DNA of 64,000 nucleotides from contig CAVZBZ010000001.1 in the NCBI GenBank assembly GCA_963773665.1, positions 868,001-932,000 on the forward strand, in the 5' to 3' direction. The notes under the pieces are model-generated. The model was given only the letters and a program-made list of their open reading frames with translations. It was not told the origin of the DNA and did no database searches. The position numbers and the translations under genes were made by a program. Source of the DNA: DATJLY01 sp963773665 (lineage in GTDB: Bacteria; Pseudomonadota; Alphaproteobacteria; ATCC43930; CGMCC-115725). Shown here one piece after another: positions 34,573 to 42,711 of the stretch; positions within the stretch are counted from its first letter, which is position 1, and each line of letters begins with the position of its first letter.

Positions 34573-35289
34573 GTGACGCGCGCAGGTCGCTATTTTCTGC
34601 CGGAGCAGCCGTTGCACGTGATCCAGCGCGGCAACAACCGCGAAGCGGTTTTCTTCGCCGACGCGGACTGTGAGCAGTATCGCGCCTGGCTGGCCGAAGC
34701 CGCGGTCGAGCACGGCTGCGTCGTGCACGCCTATGTGCTGATGACCAATCACGTGCATCTGCTCGCGACCCCGGCGACGGCGGACAGCGTGCCGCGTACC
34801 ATGCAGTCGCTCGGCCGGCGCTATGTGCGCTACGTGAATGCGCGCTACCGGCGAAGCGGCACGTTGTGGGAGGGCCGCTATCGCGCAGCGCCGATCGACA
34901 GCGAGGCGTATTTTTTCGCCTGCTGCCGCTACATCGAGCTCAATCCCGTGCGCACTGGCATGGCCGCACATCCGCGCGATTACGCATGGTCGAGTTATCG
35001 CGCCCACGCGGGCGGCGCGGCCGATCCGCTCGCGGCGGCCCATCCGCTCTACGAGAGCCTGGGCGGGACGCCGGGCGAACGGCAGCGCGCCTACGCAGCC
35101 TTGTTCGAGGCGCCGCTCGATGCGGCGTTCGTCGTCGATCTGCGCGCGGCGACGAACGGCGGCTGGGCGCTCGGCAGCGAACGCTTCAAGCAGCAGATCG
35201 CGACGGCGCTCGGCCGCCGCGTCGCTCCGGCATCGCCGGGTCGGCCGCAACGTGAAGGACCCGACAAACGACAGCTAAATCTACTCTGA
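34573..35289 (+). CDS. REP-associated tyrosine transposase (IS200-like Y1 family)
   Basis: This 238-residue protein has the HUH motif in VLMTNHVHLLATP and a downstream catalytic-tyrosine region (RRYVRYVNARYRRSGTLWEG), then RYIELNPVRTGM and WSSYRAH, all typical of REP-associated transposases (RayT/TnpA-REP). These process single-stranded palindromic repeats. The start is a GTG at 34573 preceded by GGAGGGCG. It sits 80 bases outside the right repeat of the island; the following bases ACTCTGACCCCAATTA are a common tail of such genes. Confidence 0.88.
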   Translation: MTRAGRYFLPEQPLHVIQRGNNREAVFFADADCEQYRAWLAEAAVEHGCVVHAYVLMTNHVHLLATPATADSVPRTMQSLGRRYVRYVNARYRRSGTLWEGRYRAAPIDSEAYFFACCRYIELNPVRTGMAAHPRDYAWSSYRAHAGGAADPLAAAHPLYESLGGTPGERQRAYAALFEAPLDAAFVVDLRAATNGGWALGSERFKQQIATALGRRVAPASPGRPQREGPDKRQLNLL

Positions 35290-35339
35290 CCCCAATTACG
35301 CCCGAACCATGCTGCGTTCGGCGCGCGTGCGCTGCCGCC

Positions 35340-35747
35340 ATGACTTGGCTAAGAGAGCGGATGTTAGTCCTTGTCGTTACTTGCTTGTCCGCATGCGATG
35401 CGCTGCATGCTCCGATTTATAATTTGTCACCTTGTCCGATCCAAATTACAGCCACGCTTTCACAGTTTCGGAAATCAAGCTTCGGACCTTGGGTCTACGT
35501 TCTGCCAGGCAGACTAACGGGACCTATCGGTCCGCCGTGGGACTTTTCTTGGAAGTATGACCGCATCGGGATTATCGATGCTCAGGGAAAAACGAAAATT
35601 TACAACTCCGCAACGCTCGCCGCGCTTCGACCTGAAGATGACGAACAGGAGGACCAATGGGCATACTATCCGACCGGGCTCGAGTTTCTGCATTACACAC
35701 CTTCTCGATCCACGTTGGAATCAGTCGCAACTCATGGCTGTCCCTGA
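35340..35747 (+). CDS. Small putative lipoprotein, function unknown
   Basis: This 135-residue product has a lipoprotein-type N-terminus (MTWLRERMLVLVVTCLSAC) with lipobox LSAC. The mature part (YNLSPCPIQITATLSQFRKS, FSWKYDRIGIIDAQGKTKIY) is not recognised. The ATG at 35361 just before the hydrophobic stretch, with AGAGAG upstream, is another possible start. Base composition is clearly more AT-rich than the chromosome, suggesting transfer. Confidence 0.5.
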   Translation: MTWLRERMLVLVVTCLSACDALHAPIYNLSPCPIQITATLSQFRKSSFGPWVYVLPGRLTGPIGPPWDFSWKYDRIGIIDAQGKTKIYNSATLAALRPEDDEQEDQWAYYPTGLEFLHYTPSRSTLESVATHGCP

Positions 35748-35872
35748 ATGTAATAACGCGCAAAGTCCGCGCGGTGTTACCTGTCACCCTTACCACTTGG
35801 CCGGCTGGTAGTGCGCACCAGATTGCGCACGTACCGTCATAAGCCAGTACCCATATTCGTCCGGTCCGGCAC

Positions 35873-35901
35873 GCCACCCTATGCTAAAGCTTCGGGGTGG
35901 C
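35873..35901. promoter_or_regulatory. Inverted repeat upstream of hicB
   Basis: GCCACCC (35873-35879) and GGGTGGC (35895-35901) form a 7-bp perfect inverted repeat 18 bases before the hicB ATG. HicB proteins often bind an operator in this position; an mRNA hairpin is the alternative. Confidence 0.35.
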
Positions 35902-35918
35902 AGGCCACCGAGGGTCGC

Positions 35919-36119
35919 ATGCTCAAGATCGATATCGAGCGCGAGGAAGACGGGCGCTGGATTGGCGAGGTTCCGGCGCTGCCCGGCGTGCTCGCCTACG
36001 GCAAAACCGAGGCCGAGGCACGAGCCAATACGATCGCGCTCGCGTTCCGCGTCATTGCCGACCGCATCGAGAACGGCGAACCCGTGCCTGATGAAGCACG
36101 GAATTTCTTTGCCGCGTAA
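35919..36119 (+). CDS. hicB: HicB-family antitoxin
   Basis: This 66-residue protein, MLKIDIEREEDGRWIGEVPA, followed by LPGVLAYGKTEAEARANTIA and IADRIENGEPVP, is the HicB RNase-H-like fold in short form. HicB neutralises HicA mRNA interferases. No C-terminal DNA-binding domain is present, so autoregulation may need other sites. It overlaps by 29 bases the start of the following hicA-like sequence. Confidence 0.8.
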   Translation: MLKIDIEREEDGRWIGEVPALPGVLAYGKTEAEARANTIALAFRVIADRIENGEPVPDEARNFFAA

Positions 36120-36328
36120 GTTCGTGGCCCGCAGCGAAGGCCGGCCGTGTTCTCCGCGCACTTCACCGCCTCGGATGGACGATGAAACGGCAGGTTGGGT
36201 CGCACCGAACGTTGTCGCGCCAGGGCTGGCCTGACTACGTATTCGCTTTCCATGACGGCGACGAGTTGGGACCGCGTATGCTCGCGCGCATAGCAAAGCA
36301 CACCGGCCTCACGCCCGACGATCTCTGA
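36091..36328 (+). pseudogene. hicA: HicA-family toxin with apparent 4-bp frameshift
   Basis: From the ATG at 36091 the frame reads MKHGISLPRKFVARSEG. The HicA core then continues in a different frame: VLRALHRLGWTMKRQVGSHR, TLSRQGWPDYVFAFHDGDEL and MLARIAKHTGLTPDDL, stopping at 36328. The GSH motif with the catalytic His is present. The shift falls at GGCCGGCC (36139-36146), which looks like a tandem duplication of GGCC. The fragment from the ATG at 36182 could still be translated but lacks the first part of the fold. Confidence 0.65.
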
Positions 36329-36348
36329 GCGAACGGCAGGAGGACGCC

Positions 36349-36792
36349 ATGCTGCAAAGCTTCGAGGGCGGGTGTCATTGCGGGCGGGTGCGGTTCCGGG
36401 TCAGTGCCGATCTCGGCACCGCGACCGAATGCAACTGCTCGGTCTGCACCAAGAAGGGGTTTCTGCACCTGATCGTTTCGCCGGAACGGTTCGAGCTGCT
36501 GAGCGGGGCCGGGGATCTCGCGACATACCGCTTCAACACCGGCACCGCGCAGCACAAATTCTGCCGCCATTGCGGCATTCATGCGTTCTACGTGCCGCGC
36601 TCCGACCCGGACAAGATCGACGTGAACGTACGCTGCCTCGACGGCGTCGATCCCGCGGCGATCCGGCCCCATCCGTTCGACGGCCGCAACTGGGAAGATG
36701 CCATCGCGGCGAAGGTGCCGTGGCGGCGAGACCGCGACAAAGCGGCTCAAATACCGGCAAATGGTAAGGCTCGGTCAAGGGGCCGGCGCTAG
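36349..36792 (+). CDS. GFA/CENP-V family protein
   Basis: This 147-residue protein has the zinc-site cysteines of the GFA fold: GGCHCGRVRFRV near the N-terminus, CNCSVCTKKGF (about residue 28) and KFCRHCGIHAFY (about residue 69). Family members include glutathione-dependent formaldehyde-activating enzyme, but most are uncharacterised. The last 20 residues are basic and non-conserved. GGAGGA precedes the ATG. Confidence 0.87.
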   Translation: MLQSFEGGCHCGRVRFRVSADLGTATECNCSVCTKKGFLHLIVSPERFELLSGAGDLATYRFNTGTAQHKFCRHCGIHAFYVPRSDPDKIDVNVRCLDGVDPAAIRPHPFDGRNWEDAIAAKVPWRRDRDKAAQIPANGKARSRGRR

Positions 36793-36831
36793 TTTCTGGC
36801 GCGTCGTCTCCACCAGTTCGGGGCTCTCGCC

Positions 36832-37170
36832 GTGTCGATCGAGGATACTCAGGTTCTCACCGCACTTGCGCCGTCGCCAAAGCGCGAGCGCCGCGCCCGT
36901 CGCCGCAAGCCGACGCTGTGGGACGCGCGGCTCGATTGCGACGCCGGCGTCTTTTGCTGCGTCGTCCTCAACATCTCGCCGGGCGGCGCCATGCTGCGGA
37001 TCGACGCGCCGCTCATCAAAGGCGGCCGCGCCGTGCTGATGATCGAGCGCTTCGGCACGCTCGCCGCGACGATCATGTGGCAGCTTCCCGAAGAGGGGAA
37101 GCTCGGTCTGCGCTTCACCATCGAGCCCGAGCGCATCGAGCGGTTCCTCGGCAGCACGTTTTCGCCCTAG
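36832..37170 (+). CDS. PilZ-domain protein
   Basis: This 112-residue protein has RERRARRRKP (the Arg-rich c-di-GMP-binding stretch) followed by VLNISPGGAMLRID (the D/NxSxxG motif) and a short beta-barrel end, EGKLGLRFTIEP. PilZ proteins bind cyclic-di-GMP and change motility or surface polysaccharide. The apparent start is a GTG; the ribosome site is weak. Confidence 0.8.
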   Translation: MSIEDTQVLTALAPSPKRERRARRRKPTLWDARLDCDAGVFCCVVLNISPGGAMLRIDAPLIKGGRAVLMIERFGTLAATIMWQLPEEGKLGLRFTIEPERIERFLGSTFSP

Positions 37171-37226
37171 CCCCGCGCGAAGCCCTCGTTCGTGCTAGGA
37201 TCGCGCCCGGTGCTTTGGGGCGGCAA

Positions 37227-37571
37227 ATGGTCGTCAACGGCTTCTACAAGATCGGCTATGGCGGGTCAACCGGATCGGGCTTCGGCATGCTGGCGCTTGC
37301 CGGCGGCAAGATCACCGGCATCGACGAGGCCGGCGTCCAATATGACGGCGAATATCTCGAGGACGACATCACCGGCAGCGTGCAGTTTCACCTGCGCGCC
37401 TCGGTGCCCGCCGACATTTCCCTCGTCGTCGGCGTGCCGGCGCGCGCCGAGCCCTGGTCGTTTGCGGTCGATGCGCATCTCCCGCCCAATTTCGCAACCG
37501 GCGTCGCGACCAAGATCCGGACCGCGTTCGGCCTCGTCACGGTGACGTTCACGCTGCTGCGGCCGCTCTAG
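37227..37571 (+). CDS. GrlR-like small protein, function uncertain
   Basis: This 114-residue protein, MVVNGFYKIGYGGSTGSGFG, then MLALAGGKITGIDEAGVQYD and GSVQFHLRASVPA, resembles the GrlR fold, a small calycin-like barrel known as a regulator of type III secretion in enteric pathogens. No type III genes are near, so regulation of that kind is not implied. The C-terminal half is hydrophobic and less family-like. Confidence 0.55.
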   Translation: MVVNGFYKIGYGGSTGSGFGMLALAGGKITGIDEAGVQYDGEYLEDDITGSVQFHLRASVPADISLVVGVPARAEPWSFAVDAHLPPNFATGVATKIRTAFGLVTVTFTLLRPL

Positions 37572-37643
37572 ACCGGCCGCTTGCGCGGCGCCCGCTCCGG
37601 CGGTACATCGGAGCGGGGTCGATCAGCCACGGGGAGCGCCGTC

Positions 37644-38702
37644 TTGGAATTCGGGCATTTCTGCCTGCCGACATATTTCGCCGATGTCAACGGCTCGGTC
37701 GGCGACTTCATGCGGCGCTTCGTCGATTTTCTCGTCGCGAGCGAGGATATGGGCTTCAATTCGCTGTGGGCGAACGAGCATCATTTCGATGCCTATGGCG
37801 GCATCATTCCGTCGCCGCCGATCCTCCTCTCGGCGCTGGCGCAGCGCACCAAGCGCGTGCGCCTCGGCACGTCGGTCATCGTGCTGCCGCTGCACAGCCC
37901 GATCGAGATCGCCGAGCAGCTGGCGATGATCGATTTGATGTCGAACGGCCGCGTCGAGTTCGGCGTCGGACGCGGCTTCGTCCACTACGACTACGAGCGT
38001 CTGGGCGTGCCGCTCGACGGCGCGCAGGACCGGATGAAGGAGGCGCTCGCCTTCATCCTCAAGGGCTGGCAAGGCGGCAAGGTCAATCATCAGGGAAAAT
38101 ACTACCGCTACAGCGATCTCGAGCTTTGGCCGCAGCCGCAGCAGCGGCCGCATCCGCCGGTGTGGCTGTCCTGCTCCGGTACGCCCGCGAGCTTCGAGTG
38201 GGCGGGCCAACAGGGCTACAGCATCCTCACCGTGGCCTATCGCGGCGTCGAGCCGCTGGTCAAACTGAACCAGCTCTATCGCGACTCATGGGAAGCGGCC
38301 GGGCACAAGAAGGGCGGCTACCGCATCTCGTCGCATTACCAGGTCGTGCTGGCCGAGGACGGACGCGAGGCCAAGGACATCTGCGCCCGGGCGCTGCACC
38401 GCTATACCGGCGCCATCACCCATACGCTCGACCGCGCCCGCGCCGACCAGGAGTACCAGGCGAACTCCCGGCAAAAGATCAACCAGGAACTCATGGACAT
38501 CGACCGCATGGTCGAGGACTGCCGCGTCATCGCCGGAACGCCCGAGGACGCGGTCAGGGTGCTCGCCCGCGCGCACGATCTCATGCGCTTTACCTCGTGC
38601 GACTGCACCTTCTATTTCGGCGGCATAACGTTTGCCGAGGCGCAGCGCTCGCAGCGGCTTTTCGCGTCGCACGTCATGCCGCGGCTGCGCGGCAAGGTGT
38701 GA
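37644..38702 (+). CDS. LLM-class flavin-dependent monooxygenase
   Basis: This 352-residue protein has the bacterial-luciferase fold: MEFGHFCLPTYFADVNG, ASEDMGFNSLWANEHHFDAY, RLGTSVIVLPLHSPIEIAEQ, MIDLMSNGRVEFGVGRGFV. These use reduced FMN and oxygen to oxidise varied organics; the substrate is unknown. The TTG at 37644, preceded by GGGGAG, matches the family N-terminus; no ATG exists nearby. A gentisate-dioxygenase-like gene follows, suggesting an oxidative catabolic unit. Confidence 0.87.
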   Translation: MEFGHFCLPTYFADVNGSVGDFMRRFVDFLVASEDMGFNSLWANEHHFDAYGGIIPSPPILLSALAQRTKRVRLGTSVIVLPLHSPIEIAEQLAMIDLMSNGRVEFGVGRGFVHYDYERLGVPLDGAQDRMKEALAFILKGWQGGKVNHQGKYYRYSDLELWPQPQQRPHPPVWLSCSGTPASFEWAGQQGYSILTVAYRGVEPLVKLNQLYRDSWEAAGHKKGGYRISSHYQVVLAEDGREAKDICARALHRYTGAITHTLDRARADQEYQANSRQKINQELMDIDRMVEDCRVIAGTPEDAVRVLARAHDLMRFTSCDCTFYFGGITFAEAQRSQRLFASHVMPRLRGKV

Positions 38703-38777
38703 CCGCACCATTGCACGAACCCGGCGGAAGCGGGAAAATGCCTTAAAGGCGCGGGCGTTCGAGGAAAGGGACGGGCG

Positions 38778-39761
38778 ATGGACGAATTTCATGCGCGGAT
38801 GGCGAAGGCGAGCGTCGCGGCGCTGTGGGAACAGGAAGCGCGGCACAACAATCCGCCCGATCCGGCCCATGTCTGGCATTGGCAGACGATGGACCCGCTC
38901 CTCGACGAGGCGGTCCGCCAGACCGACATGCAGAATGCCGAGCGCAGGGTGCTGATCCTGCAGAACCCGAAGCTCGCCGAGGAGGGGCGGAACGGCGCTG
39001 CGATCAATCTCTCGGTCAATCTCCAGGTACTGATGCCGGGCGAAAAGGCGCGGCCGCACCGCCACACCATGCACGCGCTGCGTTTCGCGCTCGAGGGCGA
39101 CGGCGCCGTGACGATCGTCAACGGCAAGGAATGCGTGATGATGCCGGGCGACATGATCCTGACTCCGGGCTGGACCTGGCATCAGCACAAGCATGACGGC
39201 AAGGAGCGCGCCGTGTGGGTCGATGCGCTCGACGTGCCGATGCACAATTATCTCGAGACCGGCGTGTTCGAGCCCGGCCCCGCGCGCGACGTCGTATCGC
39301 TGCCGCCCGACAGCGCGTTCGCGCCCGGCTTTACGCCCGACACGCCCGATGCGGCGCAGCGCTATTCGCCGCTCTTCCGGTATCCGTGGGACGTGGCGGT
39401 GAAAACGCTCGACGCGCTTCCGGCTTCCGCCGACGGCTCGCGCCGGCTGCGCTACACCAACCCCGCGACCGGCGGGGCGGTCATGTCAACGATCGACTGC
39501 TATCTCCTGGGCCTCACGCAAGACAAGGCGACGCGTCCCTACCGCAGCAACAGCAACTGCGTGTGCGTCGTCATGGAGGGCGAGGGCAGCTCGGAGGTCG
39601 GCGAGGAAAAGATCGCCTGGGGACGCAAAGACATCTTCGCGCTGCCGCACGGGCAATGGGTCAGCCACACGGCGTCGAGCCCGAAGGCGCGCATCTTCCA
39701 GATCACCGACCGCGAGATCCTGCGCCGGCTCGATTATCTGCGCGAGGAATATCGCGCCTGA
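38778..39761 (+). CDS. Gentisate 1,2-dioxygenase-like bicupin
   Basis: This 327-residue protein has two cupin domains. Domain 1 has MPGEKARPHRHTMHALRFAL, GDMILTPGWTWHQHKHDG and VDALDVPMHN, the iron-binding His pattern of gentisate dioxygenases. Domain 2 (YRSNSNCVCVVMEGEGSSEV, FALPHGQWVSHTA) has a weaker metal motif. Gentisate-type enzymes cleave aromatic diols; related 1-hydroxy-2-naphthoate or salicylate dioxygenases are alternatives. It follows the flavin monooxygenase by 75 bases. Confidence 0.82.
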   Translation: MDEFHARMAKASVAALWEQEARHNNPPDPAHVWHWQTMDPLLDEAVRQTDMQNAERRVLILQNPKLAEEGRNGAAINLSVNLQVLMPGEKARPHRHTMHALRFALEGDGAVTIVNGKECVMMPGDMILTPGWTWHQHKHDGKERAVWVDALDVPMHNYLETGVFEPGPARDVVSLPPDSAFAPGFTPDTPDAAQRYSPLFRYPWDVAVKTLDALPASADGSRRLRYTNPATGGAVMSTIDCYLLGLTQDKATRPYRSNSNCVCVVMEGEGSSEVGEEKIAWGRKDIFALPHGQWVSHTASSPKARIFQITDREILRRLDYLREEYRA

Positions 39762-39770
39762 GGCGCCGCC

Positions 39771-40118
39771 ATGGCGGAAGCGGAAACCGGCGGGATCGAA
39801 GGGATCGACGCCTACGAGGCCTGGCTGCGGCAGTATGTGCGGCTGGCCGAAACCGGGCGCAAGCGCGCCTCGCAACTGGCCGACGGCGCACGCCGGCGCG
39901 CCAACAAGATGAACGAGCACCGCTTTTCGCGCCACGCGCAGCGCCTTTACAACGAGGAGGTCTATTGGACGCTCCAGATCCAGGGCATCGCGTCCCTTGC
40001 AGCGGCGCAACGCGCGACTGCGCAGGATTCGCCGCAACCGGCAAAGAAGGCCGCGAAACCAACGGTGCGTCCTTCGACCTCGCCCCTGCGCAAAGCGAAG
40101 AGGCTTCGCTCAGGATGA
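39771..40118 (+). CDS. Small hypothetical protein with repeat-derived C-terminus
   Basis: This 115-residue product is not recognised: helical, charged, with YEAWLRQYVRLAETGRKRAS and SRHAQRLYNEEVYWTLQIQG. The last 20 or so residues (VRPSTSPLRKAKRLRSG) are encoded by the inverted repeat at 40065, so the original end may have been replaced. It starts 9 bases after the dioxygenase gene. Confidence 0.55.
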   Translation: MAEAETGGIEGIDAYEAWLRQYVRLAETGRKRASQLADGARRRANKMNEHRFSRHAQRLYNEEVYWTLQIQGIASLAAAQRATAQDSPQPAKKAAKPTVRPSTSPLRKAKRLRSG

Positions 40119-40141
40119 GGATTCTCATGTCCCCTCATCCT
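40112..40141. terminator. AGGATGAGG hairpin left of the IS
   Basis: AGGATGAGG (40112-40120) pairs perfectly with CCTCATCCT (40133-40141) around a 12-base loop, just after the stop of the small hypothetical gene. No T-run follows. It may be a terminator or part of the repeat that attracted the IS. Confidence 0.35.
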
Positions 40142-41262
40142 TGTAAGTCGGAATCGGCCGCATCGGCTAGAGTGGTGGGTGCGGTGGCAGTGGGGAGACC
40201 GGCTCATCCTGGGGCCAGGAAGCCCGTCGCTCAGCCTGGCTCTCCCATTGCCGATCCATTGAACCCGGACAGTCGTGTGGGCCGCAGCGCGAGCCCGGTT
40301 AAGCAAGGCAGGGCTTCGATGGACGCGAAGTATGTTGGCATCGATGTATCGAAGGACCGGTTGGACGTGCATGTGCGGCCAACGGGGGAGACCTTCGCCG
40401 TCGCGCGCGACGGCGAAGGACTGGCGGCTTTGGTCGATCGGCTGCGGTCGCTTCAGCCGCTTCTGGTCGCGGTCGAGGCGACCGGCGGCTTCGAGATGAC
40501 GGTTGCCGCGGCGGTTGGCGGTGCCGGCCTGCCGCTGGCGGTGGTCAACCCGGCGCAGGTGCGTCACTACGCGCAGGCGCTCGGCCGGCGGGCGAAGACC
40601 GACGCGATCGATGCCGAGGTGATCGCCCGGTTCGCCGAGGCGACGCATCCGGAGCCGCGGCCGCTCCCGGACGAGGACACGCAGGCGCTGGCCGATTTGG
40701 TCACGCGCCGGCGGCAGATCATCGTCATGATGGTGGCCGAGCGCCAGCGCGCGGCGCGCCTGCCGAAGCGGCTCAAGCGGAGCTGCGAGCGGGTGATCCG
40801 CGTGCTCGAGAAGGAGCTCGCGGCGCTCGACCAGGACATCGGCACCACCGTGCGCGGCTCGCCGGCCTGGCGCGAGACGGAGAATCTCCTCGCCTCGGTG
40901 CCAAGCGTCGGCGACATTACCGCCCGCACGCTTATCGCCGAACTGCCCGAGCTTGGCACGCTCGATCGCCGCAAGATCGCCAGCCTGGTCGGCGTCGCGC
41001 CCTTCACCCGCCAGTCGGGTCGTTGGCACGGCAAGTCCTTCATCGGCGGCGGCCGGCCGGACGTCCGCGCCGCCCTCTTTGTCGCCACCATGTCGGCGGT
41101 CCGTCATAACCCCACCATCCGCGCCTTCCGCCAGAGGCTGCTCGCCAAAGGCAAGCCGAAGATGGTCGTCATGGTCGCCTGCATGCGCAAGCTCCTCACC
41201 ATCTTGAATGCAATCCTGAGAGACCGTAAGCCATGGCAAACCGCTTGACGCGCAACACAGTC
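40142..41262 (+). mobile_element. IS110-family insertion sequence (ends approximate)
   Basis: The IS110-type transposase gene sits between the two arms of an inverted repeat. The left non-coding region of about 180 bases before the transposase is typical for IS110, where it encodes the bridge RNA. The exact ends are not certain because IS110 elements lack clear terminal repeats; they are placed at the inner edges of the flanking repeat arms. Confidence 0.55.
40319..41248 (+). CDS. IS110-family transposase
   Basis: This 309-residue protein has the DEDD RuvC-like domain (YVGIDVSKDRLDVHVRPTG, VAVEATGGFE, GRRAKTDAIDAEVIARFAEA) and the C-terminal Transposase_20 domain (LLASVPSVGDITARTLIAEL, GVAPFTRQSGRWHGKSFIGG) with the conserved Ser in QSG. 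IS110 enzymes recombine DNA under guidance of a bridge RNA. The frame is intact, so the element may still be active. The last 16 bases overlap the start of the following ABC binding-protein frame. Confidence 0.93.
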   Translation: MDAKYVGIDVSKDRLDVHVRPTGETFAVARDGEGLAALVDRLRSLQPLLVAVEATGGFEMTVAAAVGGAGLPLAVVNPAQVRHYAQALGRRAKTDAIDAEVIARFAEATHPEPRPLPDEDTQALADLVTRRRQIIVMMVAERQRAARLPKRLKRSCERVIRVLEKELAALDQDIGTTVRGSPAWRETENLLASVPSVGDITARTLIAELPELGTLDRRKIASLVGVAPFTRQSGRWHGKSFIGGGRPDVRAALFVATMSAVRHNPTIRAFRQRLLAKGKPKMVVMVACMRKLLTILNAILRDRKPWQTA

Positions 41263-42264
41263 GCTGAGCGGAGTGCGCGGCAGCGCGCGCAGTCGAAGGA
41301 CGCACGGTGGCGCCGGTGCGGCATTTTCGTCGCCGCTGCGGTTCTGGCCATCGCAATGGGCGCGCGCGCCGAGACGCTCAACGTGGCGAAGGGGGGGCCG
41401 CAATCCTTTTCCTTCTCGCCGGCCGATATCGGGCTCGCCGAAGGCTTCTTCCAGAAGCGCGGCCTCGACCTCAAGCTCTCGAACTTCGACGGCGCCACCA
41501 AGGTGCACCAGGCGATGGCCTCGGGCGACATCGACATCGCGCTTGCCTCGGGTCCCGACATGGCGTTCATCGCCAAGGGCTCGCCGGTGAAGACGGTGGC
41601 CGCGATGGCGGGCAGGCCGGACATGATGGTGCTCGCGGTCGAGAAATCCTCGCCCTTGCAGAGCCCCAACCAGCTCAAGGGCAAGATCGTCACGGTGACG
41701 AGCGCCGGCTCGCTCACCTATTGGCTCGCGCAAGAGCTGTCGCGCCAGGAGGGCTGGGGCCCGGACGGGATCAAGGTCCAGGCGATCGGCGGGCAGACGA
41801 CCCAGATCGCCGCGCTGCGCACGCATCAGAGCGACGCGATGGTGATGGACCTGACCGCCGCGCTTCGCCTCGAGGAGGAGGGCCAGGGCCGCATCCTGGT
41901 GAAATTCGGCGACATCGTGCCGTCGTTCCACATGCACGTTATCCACGCGAGTAACGCGATCCTCGCGCGCGATCCGGATGCGGTGCGCCGGTTCCTTGCG
42001 GGATGGTTCGAAACGATCGCCTTCATGCGCGCCAACAAGAACGACACCGTGAAGCTCTCCGCCAAGGTGATGGGCGTCTCGGACGAGCTGGCCGCGCGCA
42101 CCTACGACGCGGTGATGCCGGATCTTTCGACCGACGGGTGCTTCGATCCGAAGGCGCTCGAGGTGCTGCGCCGCTCCTATGTCGACATGGGCGTGCTCGA
42201 CAAGGAGCCGGACATGAGCACGCTCTACACCGAGGCCTACCTGCCGGCGCCGTGCAAGCGCTGA
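41233..42264 (+). CDS. ABC transporter substrate-binding protein, NMT1/SsuA type
   Basis: This 343-residue protein has a membrane-leading segment (GIFVAAAVLAIAMGARA) only at about residues 30-46, then FSPADIGLAEGFFQKRGLDL and GPDMAFIAKGSPVKT, typical of nitrate/taurine/pyrimidine-precursor-type binding proteins. The first 25-30 residues are encoded by the end of the IS and the repeat, and the only ATG is inside the transposase gene. The native start is thus lost or replaced. No permease or ATPase is nearby. Confidence 0.8.
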   Translation: MANRLTRNTVAERSARQRAQSKDARWRRCGIFVAAAVLAIAMGARAETLNVAKGGPQSFSFSPADIGLAEGFFQKRGLDLKLSNFDGATKVHQAMASGDIDIALASGPDMAFIAKGSPVKTVAAMAGRPDMMVLAVEKSSPLQSPNQLKGKIVTVTSAGSLTYWLAQELSRQEGWGPDGIKVQAIGGQTTQIAALRTHQSDAMVMDLTAALRLEEEGQGRILVKFGDIVPSFHMHVIHASNAILARDPDAVRRFLAGWFETIAFMRANKNDTVKLSAKVMGVSDELAARTYDAVMPDLSTDGCFDPKALEVLRRSYVDMGVLDKEPDMSTLYTEAYLPAPCKR

Positions 42265-42267
42265 GCC

Positions 42268-42711
42268 TCAGCGCTGCGCTTGGTCCTCGGGCGGGCCGGT
42301 GGCGTTGCCGTCGGGGCCGAGCGTGTAGAGGTCGTAGGCCTGGCCCGTCCGCCGGCTCGGCACGTGATAGACATAAGGCCGCCCCCACGGATCGGTGATG
42401 AGGCTCGGCTGGCTCACATAGGGGCCGGCCCAGCGGTCGAGATTGGGCGGCGCCGCGACGAGCGCCTTCAAGCCTTCCTGATCGGTCGGATAGCGCCCGA
42501 CATCCAAGAGGAACAGGTCGAGCCCCGAGGCGATCGTCTGCATCTGGATGCGCGCCGCATCCTCCTTGGCGCGCGAGAAATACTTGAAGAGCTGCGGCAC
42601 CGCGATCCCGACGAGAAGGCCGAGGATCGCCAGCACCACGAGCAGCTCGACGAGGGTGAAGCCGGCGTTCCGGCGCGGCTCCGCCGAACGCGGCAATGAC
42701 GCTTCATTCAT
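42268..42711 (-). CDS. gspG: Type II secretion major pseudopilin GspG (isolated)
   Basis: This 147-residue protein has the prepilin peptidase site NAG/FTLVELLVVLAILGLLVG followed by KEDAARIQMQTIASGLDLFL, GRYPTDQEGLKALV and DPWGRPYVYHVPSR, all diagnostic of GspG. GspG forms the pseudopilus of type II secretion. No other secretion gene is in the window. Its ATG overlaps the stop of the CmcJ-like gene (ATGA), an unusual partner for a pseudopilin. Confidence 0.88.
   Translation of the reverse strand: MNEASLPRSAEPRRNAGFTLVELLVVLAILGLLVGIAVPQLFKYFSRAKEDAARIQMQTIASGLDLFLLDVGRYPTDQEGLKALVAAPPNLDRWAGPYVSQPSLITDPWGRPYVYHVPSRRTGQAYDLYTLGPDGNATGPPEDQAQR

Larger units (their letters stand above)
40065..41305. 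repeat. Inverted REP-like repeat flanking the IS110-family element
   Basis: GTGCGTCCTTCGA at 40065-40077 is exactly complementary to TCGAAGGACGCAC at 41293-41305. The adjacent bases are also partly complementary (CTTCGCTCAGG on the left, GCTGAGCGGAG on the right). The two arms look like facing copies of one intergenic repeat with an IS lying between them. Confidence 0.6.

Noticed and set aside
35864..35876. GTCCGGCACGCCA, matching 13 bases of the right island repeat and its left flank
   Set aside because: The match stops inside the 18-bp repeat and there is no tRNA or recombinase context, so a third attachment site is not supported.
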